Of a DNA stretch of 49,945 nucleotides, positions 26,388 through 34,473 are shown one piece after another. Under the pieces are notes generated by a model. It saw only the letters and a program-made list of their open reading frames with translations. It had not been told where the DNA came from and ran no database searches. The stretch is taken from the NCBI GenBank assembly GCA_020054475.1, contig JAHWGJ010000010.1:1-49945 (forward strand), read 5' to 3'. A program made the position numbers and the translations under genes. Source of the stretch: Thermoplasmata archaeon. Its GTDB lineage: Archaea > Thermoplasmatota > E2 > DHVEG-1. Numbering within the stretch: the stretch's first letter is position 1; the number at the start of each line of letters is the position of its first letter.

Positions 26388-27956
26388 ATGATAAAAATAT
26401 TATCTATTTTGATTATTGGATTTTTATTTTTTAGCGGATTTGGTGTAATAGCTTTTCCTGAATATGTAGAAGAAAATAATAATGGTTCATATATTAAGAA
26501 AACCAATTATAATTCAATAAACATTTCTTGGAATAAACATGTTATAGATGATTCTTTTGATTATGCTTTTGGTGTACATGCATTTGATTTAGATAATGAT
26601 GGAGATTGTGACGTTTTAGGCGCTGCACAGGATGGTGATTTTATTGCTTGGTGGAGAAACGAGGGGGGATATCCAATAAATTGGACAAAATTTATTATTG
26701 ACGATGATTTTGATGGGGCAACAAGTGTATTTGCTATTGATATTGATGGTGATTTAGATGTAGATGTTGTTGGATCTGCATCGTATGACAATGAGATTGC
26801 TTTATGGCGTAATGAAGGAGGAAATCCTCCTATATGGATGAAATACACGATAAAATCTGGTTTTGAATTTGCTCATGAAGTATATTGTTATGATTTAGAC
26901 ATGGATGGGGCTATAGATATTTTAGGGACATCGTCAGATAATCATCAGATTGCCTGGTGGCGAAATGATGGAGGTAGTCCAATAAGCTGGATTGAACAGA
27001 TTATTTGCAATGATTTTTTTGGAGCTAAATCTGTCAGAGTCGCCGACATTGACAATGATGGTTTATTGGATATAATTGGAGCAGCGATATATGATGATAA
27101 AATTATTTGGTGGAGGAATCTTGGCGGTGATCCAATTATATGGGATGAACAGGTTATAGTTGATGATTTTGATGGGGCACATAGAGCTGAAGTTTGTGAT
27201 TTAGATTATGATGGAGATCTTGATATTGTTGGTGCTGCATATTTTGATCAAGAGATTTCATGGTGGAGGAATGATGGAGGAAATCCAATAATTTGGACAA
27301 AGCAAGTTATAACAACTAATTTTAAAGGGGCATGTATTGGACTTCCAGTTGATATCGATGATGATGGAGATATTGATGTTGTTGGAACTGCACAGCAAGG
27401 TAATGATGTAGCACTTTTTAGAAATGATGGTGGTAATCCCTTTGTATGGACTAAAATAATTATCGATCCATTTTTTCAGGGTGCTTGGCCCGGTTTTGTT
27501 TATGATATTGATGATGATGGGGATATAGATATATTAGCAGGTGCTAGCTTTTCGGATAAGCTTGCCTGGTGGGAAAGTGACCTTAATCAAAAACCATATA
27601 CTCCTGAGAGACCATCAGGTCCAATATCAGGTAAACCAAATATAGAATATAATTATTCAAGCAGTACGATAGATCCACAGGATGATAATTTATTTTATTT
27701 ATTCAACTGGGGCGATGGTAATGATTCTGGATGGCTTGGACCATTTAACTCAGGAGAAACATGTGAAGCAACATATTATTGGAATAGTCAGGGAAACTAT
27801 GAAATAAAGGTTAAAGCAAGAGATATTTATGAATCTGAAAGTGATTGGTCAGATTCACTTGTTGTTAGTATGCCAAAAAACAAATCACTTAACGTATTGA
27901 ATCCATGGATTTTTAGATTAATACAACAATTTCCAATTCTTGAATCTCTTTTATAA
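26388..27956 (+). CDS. Secreted FG-GAP/VCBS beta-propeller protein with PKD-like module
   Basis: The protein has 522 residues with a signal peptide (to about 24). Residues about 45-395 consist of seven repeats of about 50 residues, each with a DxDxDGDxD calcium loop followed by IVGAAxxDxxIxWWRNxGG and WTKxxI. That makes a seven-bladed integrin-type propeller. Residues about 400-490 are the PKD-like module (YLFNWGDGNDSGWLGPFNSGE, KVKARDIYESESDWSD), ending in VVSMPKNK and the tail WIFRLIQQFPILESLL. It is a likely adhesion or polymer-binding surface protein. The C-terminal module is nearly the same as in the Ntn-hydrolase at 11508. Confidence 0.88.
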   Translation: MIKILSILIIGFLFFSGFGVIAFPEYVEENNNGSYIKKTNYNSINISWNKHVIDDSFDYAFGVHAFDLDNDGDCDVLGAAQDGDFIAWWRNEGGYPINWTKFIIDDDFDGATSVFAIDIDGDLDVDVVGSASYDNEIALWRNEGGNPPIWMKYTIKSGFEFAHEVYCYDLDMDGAIDILGTSSDNHQIAWWRNDGGSPISWIEQIICNDFFGAKSVRVADIDNDGLLDIIGAAIYDDKIIWWRNLGGDPIIWDEQVIVDDFDGAHRAEVCDLDYDGDLDIVGAAYFDQEISWWRNDGGNPIIWTKQVITTNFKGACIGLPVDIDDDGDIDVVGTAQQGNDVALFRNDGGNPFVWTKIIIDPFFQGAWPGFVYDIDDDGDIDILAGASFSDKLAWWESDLNQKPYTPERPSGPISGKPNIEYNYSSSTIDPQDDNLFYLFNWGDGNDSGWLGPFNSGETCEATYYWNSQGNYEIKVKARDIYESESDWSDSLVVSMPKNKSLNVLNPWIFRLIQQFPILESLL

Positions 27957-28010
27957 GAATTTAGTTTATTTATTCTTAATGGAGGAAAAATATCTACGTA
28001 TCCCCAAATT

Positions 28011-28036
28011 ATTCTCTTCTTCCTTCTTCTTTTTAT
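28011..28036 (+). terminator. Pyrimidine-rich terminator after the propeller gene
   Basis: ATTCTCTTCTTCCTTCTTCT plus TTTTAT, 55 bases after the stop and just before repeat copy 9. T-rich coding-strand tracts end archaeal transcripts. Confidence 0.45.
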
Positions 28037-28042
28037 TATTAG

Positions 28043-28074
28043 AGTCATAACCATTAAGTAATAATACTAAAAAG
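28043..28074 (+). repeat. Intergenic orientation-locked repeat, copy 9 (partly decayed)
   Basis: AGTCATAACCATT followed by AAGTAATAATACTAAAA. It lies between a plus-strand end and the convergent GIY-YIG gene. Confidence 0.65.
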
Positions 28075-28108
28075 CAAAAAAAATTAGTATGGTAACTATT
28101 CCACATTA

Positions 28109-28435
28109 TCAATTCGACCATACACCATGTCCCTTCCTTCTCAGTTTATCAGTCAATTGCTGTTCAATGTACTCCGCTTTTCTACGAGTTTCAATAGGAT
28201 TGAATTTCTTGAATTTCCGCCATATCAATTTCTGTCCATATCTTTTCACAAAATTGTTAGATTTATAACCTGCCTTATGTTGATTGAATCTGGTTTCTGG
28301 GTCATGAGATGTTTGACCAACATAATAACAAGCACGTCTTGGATTTATATATGGATTACGTTCTCTGAATTTTTTGGATTTCATTACTTCTTTATCTATT
28401 TTAATTACATAGACATTATATGAAATTTTCAACAA
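28109..28435 (-). CDS. GIY-YIG domain protein
   Basis: The protein has 108 residues. The GIY-YIG core is recognisable as YNVYVIKI, then CYYVGQTSHDPETRFNQHKAG, with Arg and His in the usual positions, and a late IEQQLTDKLRRKGHGV helix. An insert, KEVMKSKKFRERNPYINPRRA, separates the two strands. The single-domain form resembles UPF0213-type or small nuclease proteins rather than UvrC or homing endonucleases. Nuclease activity is possible, but the general acid/base set was not verified. The gene is the sole content of the unit between repeat copies 9 and 10. Confidence 0.75.
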   Translation of the reverse strand: MLKISYNVYVIKIDKEVMKSKKFRERNPYINPRRACYYVGQTSHDPETRFNQHKAGYKSNNFVKRYGQKLIWRKFKKFNPIETRRKAEYIEQQLTDKLRRKGHGVWSN

Positions 28436-28490
28436 TATTCTATCAAATCACAATATATCTTTATATAAATGTTTATTTGTCTATCTCCTA

Positions 28491-28522
28491 CCGATCTTTA
28501 TCAGCAAGTTATAATGATAAAA
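28491..28522 (+). repeat. Intergenic orientation-locked repeat, copy 10 (partly decayed)
   Basis: TATCAGC followed by AAGTTATAATGATAAAA. It lies between two minus-strand genes and is still in plus orientation. Confidence 0.65.
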
Positions 28523-28578
28523 GAGAATTAAATAAGGAGATTTGATTTAAACGACATTTTAATAGTAAAAAATTAAAT

Positions 28579-29187
28579 CTACTCTTTATATAGATTAACT
28601 TCTGGTGACTGATTTACTGTAACCCCTATCATCTCTAATTCATTAATTACTAACTTAAATAAATCAAATAAGTTCTTTAATTTATCTTTATCCTTTATTA
28701 CTCCAGTAACAATAAAATATAGTTCACTTTCACTTTCATTGAATTTTGGACCAAACCTTCCCTCATTATCTTTTATTTCTAATACTATTCTTGATTGTTT
28801 CTCAATTAGATCTCTAATTTTATGATTTTGAAATAATCTTCTTAACAATATTTCATTATTACCTTTTATAATAAAATCATTATCAAAGTAATCATAACCA
28901 ATTTCAATATCTTGCATACCTAATACTTTTCCAATATTTGAAGCGATTCCTCTCCTATAAATTTTGAAATTGAATTTTTTTGTATTAATAAATGGTGCTC
29001 TCATTCTTGTATAGGTTATAGTACTTTTACCTGTTGAAACTGTATAGGTATCTAAATATATGGTCCAATATTTGTGTTTATACTCTATTCTTGGACCTTT
29101 GAAGAAATTACCCTCAATATAATTACTACTAATTTCTTGAGATAGTTGTTTCCAAACTTCTTTTCTAGATGTTCCAAATAATCCCAT
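28579..29187 (-). CDS. Conserved hypothetical cytosolic protein
   Basis: The protein has 202 residues without signal peptide or membrane helices. Characteristic stretches are MGLFGTSRKEVWKQLSQEI at the start, TIYLDTYTVSTGKSTITYTR and LGMQDIEIGYDYFDNDFIIKGNN. A long C-terminal amphipathic helix (KLKNLFDLFKLVINELEMIG) closes it. I recall similar proteins in many bacteria and archaea, annotated as hypothetical or DUF3137-like, with no known function. It is the only gene in its repeat-bounded unit. Confidence 0.7.
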   Translation of the reverse strand: MGLFGTSRKEVWKQLSQEISSNYIEGNFFKGPRIEYKHKYWTIYLDTYTVSTGKSTITYTRMRAPFINTKKFNFKIYRRGIASNIGKVLGMQDIEIGYDYFDNDFIIKGNNEILLRRLFQNHKIRDLIEKQSRIVLEIKDNEGRFGPKFNESESELYFIVTGVIKDKDKLKNLFDLFKLVINELEMIGVTVNQSPEVNLYKE

Positions 29188-29255
29188 ACTTTGTCGTTCT
29201 ACATATATTGTTATTTAATTAAACCTATCTTCAATAAGTTGGTTCTCTTATCCAT

Positions 29256-29290
29256 CAACATCATAATCAGCAAGTAATAATGCTATAAAA
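29256..29290 (+). repeat. Intergenic orientation-locked repeat, copy 11
   Basis: CAACATCATAATCAGC then AAGTAATAATGCTATAAA: close to consensus. Outer bases TCAAC and GTTGA are complementary. Confidence 0.9.
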
Positions 29291-29371
29291 GTTGAATTAA
29301 AAAAAATAATATTAACATCTGTTAAGGATAAATTTATATTGTTGGAGTATCATTATAGATTAGGGGACTAT

Positions 29372-30598
29372 ATGAAGAAATTAATTTCAAGTATTTTTAT
29401 TATCTTTATTTTATTAATTGGTGGTGTAGGAATAACAAATGCATTTAGCTCATCCAATAATATTGGTGCAAAAGTATCAACTCAAGATTCGAGCAATGAA
29501 TATGGTATCCAGTGGATGATGGAGTATGGGGATAGTCCTTGGACAGATGCACGATATCAAGGACCACAACCTATTGATGATTGTGATAATGACGGGGAAA
29601 ATGAGTTGCTTATCAGCGGAAGAGATTGTGCCATTAGAGTTATGGAATGGGGTGATAATGAGCAGACTTATTTTCAGACTCATGTTTTACGTCCACCTTT
29701 TTATCCATTAGTAAATTGTGATGCAGGTGGAATTGCAATCGGTGATATAACTAATGACGGGGATAATGAAATCGCTGCAACTTGGTATACAACAGTCTAC
29801 AAATATATTTTTTCTAAATATATGATTATTGGGTTAAACCCATATATTTTTTTCAATAACGGCGGCAGTGCCGATTGTCTTATTGGGGATTATGATAACG
29901 ATGGGAAAAATGAGCTAATTTTAAGCGGTGGTAGAAGCAGACAAGGATCAAGTCCAGTTGGCGAGATTACAGTTTTTAAATGGAATGGATTGTATTTAAA
30001 ACGAGTTGCTGAATGGAATGATCCAGATTCGGATGGGTATGTGTATATGGCGGGATTGGGTGACGTAGATGATGATGGTGAAAATGAGATTGTCTGTGCC
30101 TATGGAAATAAGGTTATGGTTTTGAATTGGGATGTTCAAAATAAGGTTTTTATACCCACAAGAATTCAAAGACCAAATCCTTTAATGGATACTCCATTTG
30201 GTGTAGTTTGCAAAGATTGTGATAATGATGGAAAGGCGGAAATACTACTGAGTTATTATAACCCTAGGATTACGATCTTTAAATGGGATGGAATTGGATT
30301 CGAAACACAATTTGATATTACATGGCCTGAAGGAGAACCAGTTATAGAAGGAATCGATGTTGGTGATACTGATGGTGATGGGCTCAACGAGGTTGTTGTG
30401 GGTGCTGGTGAAACTCATATCTTTCAGTGGAATGGAACTACATATATCGAGGAAGCAACTCTACCTACCTTTGGGTGGATGGCTGTTGTATGCATCGGAG
30501 ATTGTGATAACGATGGGAAAAATGAAATCAATGCAGGAAATGTTGTAGTAGAATCAGGAAAACAGTTCACTGAATGGGTTTTTAAATACGGTTGGTAA
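29372..30598 (+). CDS. Secreted FG-GAP/VCBS repeat protein
   Basis: The protein has 408 residues from ATG 29372 (GGGGA 6 bases upstream; the frame is open from a TTG at 29339). A signal peptide ends near residue 24. The mature part has about seven propeller repeats with acidic loops of the type DDCDNDGENELLISG, GDYDNDGKNELILSG, GDVDDDGENEIVCAY, CKDCDNDGKAEILLS and GDTDGDGLNEVVVGA, each followed by a VFxWNGxxF strand. The calcium loops differ from those in 26388 and there is no PKD-like tail, so it is a different propeller subfamily. It probably binds at the surface. Confidence 0.85.
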   Translation: MKKLISSIFIIFILLIGGVGITNAFSSSNNIGAKVSTQDSSNEYGIQWMMEYGDSPWTDARYQGPQPIDDCDNDGENELLISGRDCAIRVMEWGDNEQTYFQTHVLRPPFYPLVNCDAGGIAIGDITNDGDNEIAATWYTTVYKYIFSKYMIIGLNPYIFFNNGGSADCLIGDYDNDGKNELILSGGRSRQGSSPVGEITVFKWNGLYLKRVAEWNDPDSDGYVYMAGLGDVDDDGENEIVCAYGNKVMVLNWDVQNKVFIPTRIQRPNPLMDTPFGVVCKDCDNDGKAEILLSYYNPRITIFKWDGIGFETQFDITWPEGEPVIEGIDVGDTDGDGLNEVVVGAGETHIFQWNGTTYIEEATLPTFGWMAVVCIGDCDNDGKNEINAGNVVVESGKQFTEWVFKYGW

Positions 30599-30691
30599 TT
30601 AGATTTAGTAACTAATTTTATTAATCTCAATATTATATGATTTAATACTAAGTTGGAGAATTCTAGATATTTCAAAGTATGATTTTTACCT

Positions 30692-30724
30692 CTATTATAC
30701 TCAGCAAGTAATAAGGCCACAAAC
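30692..30724 (+). repeat. Intergenic orientation-locked repeat, copy 12
   Basis: TATTATACTCAGC followed by AAGTAATAAGGCCACAAA; two substitutions in the core. Confidence 0.8.
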
Positions 30725-30760
30725 TATTTTATATTAGAACATTTAATATTATATTGGGGG
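30725..30760 (+). promoter_or_regulatory. Promoter/leader block duplicated in front of three genes
   Basis: TTTTATATTAGAACATTTAA and ATATTATATTGGGG stand between repeat copy 12 and the start. Near-identical blocks occur at 31290-31330 and 38930-38972. TTTATATT is a plausible TATA box and the G run is the ribosome site. Confidence 0.55.
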
Positions 30761-30766
30761 GTATAA

Positions 30767-31207
30767 TTGAAAAACAAATCCATCATTCTAGGTTTTATTC
30801 TATTATTCATAGCGTCACAATTTATACCTGTAATATCTGGAGATACATTTAATTCACACAATAAAAACAATATAGAAAATAATGGTCCTATTCTCCAATT
30901 TTACTTTGATTGGCAAAATAATACACTTTTTTTAAAAAATATTGGAGATGAAACAGCTTATAATATTTCTATATCGATTCAACTTAATGGTTTCATTATC
31001 CTTGGTTTTGGAAATAGTGGATTTCTATTAGGAATAGATGCTTTAGAGCCAGGCAAGGAGAAAAATATAATAAAAATATTTCCACTCGTTATAGGTTTAG
31101 GTCCTATTAATATAATTTATACGGCTATTGCATTAAATGCTGATTCAACTTCAATTACTTTAAAGGCATTTTTAATTGGATTCTTTATATTTAATTTGAG
31201 ATTATAA
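30767..31207 (+). CDS. Small secreted protein with CARDB-like fold
   Basis: The protein has 146 residues and starts at TTG with GGGGGG 6 bases upstream. Its signal peptide (MKNKSIILGFILLF, to about residue 25) is nearly the same as those of 31333 and 38976. The mature part is one beta-sandwich with NNTLFLKNIGDETAYNISIS and LEPGKEKNIIKIFPLVIGLG, the pattern of CARDB-type adhesion domains, ending in a hydrophobic tail. No enzyme motif was seen. It is the only gene in its repeat-bounded unit. Confidence 0.7.
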   Translation: MKNKSIILGFILLFIASQFIPVISGDTFNSHNKNNIENNGPILQFYFDWQNNTLFLKNIGDETAYNISISIQLNGFIILGFGNSGFLLGIDALEPGKEKNIIKIFPLVIGLGPINIIYTAIALNADSTSITLKAFLIGFFIFNLRL

Positions 31208-31257
31208 AATTAGAGCAATTATTAACTATAGATATTTGTAAACATGCTAACCATTTC

Positions 31258-31288
31258 CCTCATATCAACCAAGTAATAATGCTACAAA
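31258..31288 (+). repeat. Intergenic orientation-locked repeat, copy 13
   Basis: CCTCATATCAACC then the full core AAGTAATAATGCTACAAA. Confidence 0.9.
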
Positions 31289-31332
31289 CTGTTTTATATT
31301 AGAACAACTAATCTATTATATGGAGGGATTAA

Positions 31333-33054
31333 ATGAAAAACAGCTCCATCATCTGGATTTTAATTCTAATATTATTATTTCCAAGTATAATTCCAATTAT
31401 TTCAAGTTATGAGCTTCCTTCAAATAATATCATCTATGTTGATGACGACGGAGGTGCGGATTATACAAGAATTCAGGATGCGATAGATAATGCAAGTATT
31501 GGTAATACTATATATGTTTATAATGGAACATATTATGAAAATATATACGTCAACATTACTATTAATCTCAAGGGTGAAGATAAAAACAATACAATAATTG
31601 ATGCCAATAATAAACATGATGTTATATACATTGGATTTCCTGCAAATAATGTAAATATCACAGGATTTACAATTCAAAATAGTGGAAATTATACAAAAGG
31701 GGGTGCATTATTTGATGCTGGATTTGAAATCCACTCAGACTACAATAATATTCAAAATAATATAATTACCAATCATCCTTTATATGGTATTGATCTATGG
31801 GCTTCAAAAGGAAATAATATATCATATAATCTGATCAACAGATGTAATCGTTCTGGGATTGAATTTCTTGCAGGTCCAAATAATATAATTTCAAATAATG
31901 TAATTTGTAATAATTATGTTGGAATATCAGCTTTAGGTAGTACAAACTGCAAGGGTAATATTCTATCATATAACACATTTATAAGTAATAATAAAGGGCT
32001 TGCTATGTATGACTCGGATAATCTTATTTTTTGTAATAACTTTATTGAGAATATTGATTGGAATGCTATGTCTCATTTTAATTTCTGGCAGATGAAACCC
32101 TCAAAAAATATTTGGTATAACAATTATTGGGATGATTGGAGAGGAGTAGGACCTAAATGGATTCCAGGTTTATTTGGATTAAATTTCGACTGGGATCCTG
32201 TAGAAAATCCATATATATATGATATCAATAATAGTGTCAATCAAAATATTTTTAGTGACTCTGACGGAATACAAACAAAATGGGCAGTATTGATTGCATG
32301 TAGTGGTGGAGTTACCTATGAACGTCATGAGCGACGTGATAGAAATGATATGAGAAAATTAATGAGTATATTAAACAGAAATGGGTGGGATGTAGATCAT
32401 ATCTATACGTTATTTGAAGAGGAAGCAACAACTGAGGCTATTCTTGATGATTCTTTTAACTGGCTAAGAAATAATGGTGAGGATGAGGATGATCTAATTT
32501 TTTTCTTTTTTTCAGGACATGGATATTATCATACTATAGATCAACCTCCACTGGATGAACCTGATGGGGTGGATGAAATTATTCATCCTTGGGATCCTGA
32601 TATGGCAGGATGGAATCCTGATTTATTTATTATTGATGATGTTCTTGCTGAGAAATTTAATTCTTTAAAATCAAGGAATATTGTAATCATCATGCATACT
32701 TGTCATGCTGGAGGTTGGATAGATGGTAAAAATGATTTATGCGGATCTGGCCGAGTTGTGTTGGTATCATGTGGCGTTGATGAATCATCAGGTATGATGA
32801 AATATCAGTTACATTGGTTATTCCCATATTATCTTATTCAGGGTTTAAAAGGTCGTTCTGATAACAATAATGATAAATGGGTTTCCGCAGAAGAATTATT
32901 GGATTATACTATTAAACCTGTTCAATTTCGATCTAAAATTTATAATTGGATGCTTACGGGTATTGCAAATATTCAAAATCCTGAGATTTTTGATGGATGG
33001 CCTAGTATTGAAGATAATTTAGATGAACTAAAACTTATAAATTTGGTGGAATAA
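31333..33054 (+). CDS. NosD-type beta-helix fused to a secreted caspase-like peptidase
   Basis: The protein has 573 residues. A signal peptide is followed by the NosD/pectate-lyase-like start (IIYVDDDGGADYTRIQDAID, ENIYVNITINLKGED) and PbH1 coils rich in NNIISNN to about residue 290, closing with NNYWDDWRG. Residues about 315-560 form a clan CD peptidase with strand KWAVLIACSGG, His396 in FFFSGHGYY, Cys457 in IMHTCHAGGW, and an EF-hand-like loop DNNNDKWVSAEE (32860-32895). The helix part may bind polysaccharide and target the protease. The ribosome site is GGAGGG. The C25 gene starts 1 base after the stop, so two different clan CD peptidases share one transcript. Confidence 0.85.
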   Translation: MKNSSIIWILILILLFPSIIPIISSYELPSNNIIYVDDDGGADYTRIQDAIDNASIGNTIYVYNGTYYENIYVNITINLKGEDKNNTIIDANNKHDVIYIGFPANNVNITGFTIQNSGNYTKGGALFDAGFEIHSDYNNIQNNIITNHPLYGIDLWASKGNNISYNLINRCNRSGIEFLAGPNNIISNNVICNNYVGISALGSTNCKGNILSYNTFISNNKGLAMYDSDNLIFCNNFIENIDWNAMSHFNFWQMKPSKNIWYNNYWDDWRGVGPKWIPGLFGLNFDWDPVENPYIYDINNSVNQNIFSDSDGIQTKWAVLIACSGGVTYERHERRDRNDMRKLMSILNRNGWDVDHIYTLFEEEATTEAILDDSFNWLRNNGEDEDDLIFFFFSGHGYYHTIDQPPLDEPDGVDEIIHPWDPDMAGWNPDLFIIDDVLAEKFNSLKSRNIVIIMHTCHAGGWIDGKNDLCGSGRVVLVSCGVDESSGMMKYQLHWLFPYYLIQGLKGRSDNNNDKWVSAEELLDYTIKPVQFRSKIYNWMLTGIANIQNPEIFDGWPSIEDNLDELKLINLVE

Positions 33055-33055
33055 A

Positions 33056-34372
33056 ATGAAAAAGACACTAATCTCAATTTCCATAATTGTATTATTACTC
33101 GGTGTTGTGATTCCTGTATCATCCGATATTTCATTAGAAAAAAACAGTTTTCAGATTAAAATTAATCAAGATGATGATTTTGATCTGATTATAATTACAA
33201 ATGCTTATTTAATCTCCGAACTTGAACCTCTATTTCAACATAAGAATAAATACGGTATTCACACAATGATAAAGACAACTGAAGAAATTTACCAAGAATA
33301 TCAAGGACGAGATGATGCTGAGAAGATAAAATATTTTATTAAGGATGCTAAGGAGAAATGGAATATTTCCTATGTAATGTTAATAGGGGATCAGCGTTTT
33401 ATACCATTTAGGAAATCCAATGTCATGCCATTTGATGATATTCCTTATGATTTTTTAAGTGAACTTTATTATGCTGATATATATGATTCCAATGGAAATT
33501 TTTCTAGTTGGGATTCCGATCGTGATGAAATATATTGCGAATGGTATAACGGCTCAAAAGCAGAGGATAACCAACAAGATCTTACTCCAGATGTTGCTGT
33601 TGGACGTATAATATGTTTTACTATACCTGATGTACAATCTATTGTAAATAAGATTATCGATTATGAATCGGATAAATCTGATCCATCATGGTTTAATAAT
33701 TTAGTTGTTGCAGGTGGTGAAACTTATGTTGAATATGAAGGTTTTGAGGGTGAAATTATGACTCAAAATGCAATTGATGTAATGAAAGATTTCAATCCTA
33801 TAAAACTATGGGTATCAAATGGCGAACTTGATCGTTTAGGTATTAATATAATCAGATCGATTAACCAAGGTTGTGGCTTTTTATATTTAGCAGGTCATGG
33901 AAATACACATTCATGGGTAACACTGTCACAGGAGGGAGAAACTGCTTCAATATTTACTATATTTCATTTACCATTTCTATTTAATAAAGGCGAATATCCT
34001 GTTTGTATTATAAGTGGTTGCCATGTCTGTAAATTTTCAAAATCCTCATGTATTGGTTGGAATATAATAAAAAAACAATATGGCGGATCAATTGCAACTA
34101 TCGGGCCAACTTCAAGTGGTTATCTTGGTTTTCAGTGGGGCGGAGGTGGACTTGATTGGCTAGAGCTACAGTTTTTTAAAGAATATGCTAAGGGATCACA
34201 TATTATTGGAGATATTTGGAAAGATTCAATTACAAAATATTTAGATTCTTATCCTATAGATTGGGATTTACTTGCATATCTAAACTGTGCAATTGATGCA
34301 AAGATGGTTCAGGAATGGGTTTTATTAGGTGATCCTAGCCTAAAAATTGGAGGATATCCTTCAACATCTTAA
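33056..34372 (+). CDS. Secreted gingipain-like C25 cysteine peptidase, short form
   Basis: The protein has 438 residues. After a signal peptide (to about 24) the catalytic domain begins almost at once (DFDLIIITNAYLISELEPLF), so the long propeptide seen at 18498 is absent. Catalytic residues are His281 in LAGHGNTHSW and Cys322 in IISGCHVCK. The acidic loop ELYYADIYDSNGNFSSWDSD is present. The protein ends QEWVLLGDPSLKIGGYP plus STS; those last residues and the TAA are contributed by the intergenic repeat. It lies 1 base after the caspase-like gene. Confidence 0.9.
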   Translation: MKKTLISISIIVLLLGVVIPVSSDISLEKNSFQIKINQDDDFDLIIITNAYLISELEPLFQHKNKYGIHTMIKTTEEIYQEYQGRDDAEKIKYFIKDAKEKWNISYVMLIGDQRFIPFRKSNVMPFDDIPYDFLSELYYADIYDSNGNFSSWDSDRDEIYCEWYNGSKAEDNQQDLTPDVAVGRIICFTIPDVQSIVNKIIDYESDKSDPSWFNNLVVAGGETYVEYEGFEGEIMTQNAIDVMKDFNPIKLWVSNGELDRLGINIIRSINQGCGFLYLAGHGNTHSWVTLSQEGETASIFTIFHLPFLFNKGEYPVCIISGCHVCKFSKSSCIGWNIIKKQYGGSIATIGPTSSGYLGFQWGGGGLDWLELQFFKEYAKGSHIIGDIWKDSITKYLDSYPIDWDLLAYLNCAIDAKMVQEWVLLGDPSLKIGGYPSTS

Positions 34373-34396
34373 TCACCAAGTAATAATGCTACAAAT
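34362..34396 (+). repeat. Intergenic orientation-locked repeat, copy 14
   Basis: CAACATCTTAATCACC then AAGTAATAATGCTACAAA. The stop codon of the C25 gene (34370-34372) lies inside it. Outer CAACAT and ATGTTG are complementary. Confidence 0.92.
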
Positions 34397-34473
34397 GTTG
34401 CAATGGGTAATCTTTTAAATCGAGATTGCATTATAACAATCTGGAGGAATAACCTTTTTGGGAGGTCTTTCGA

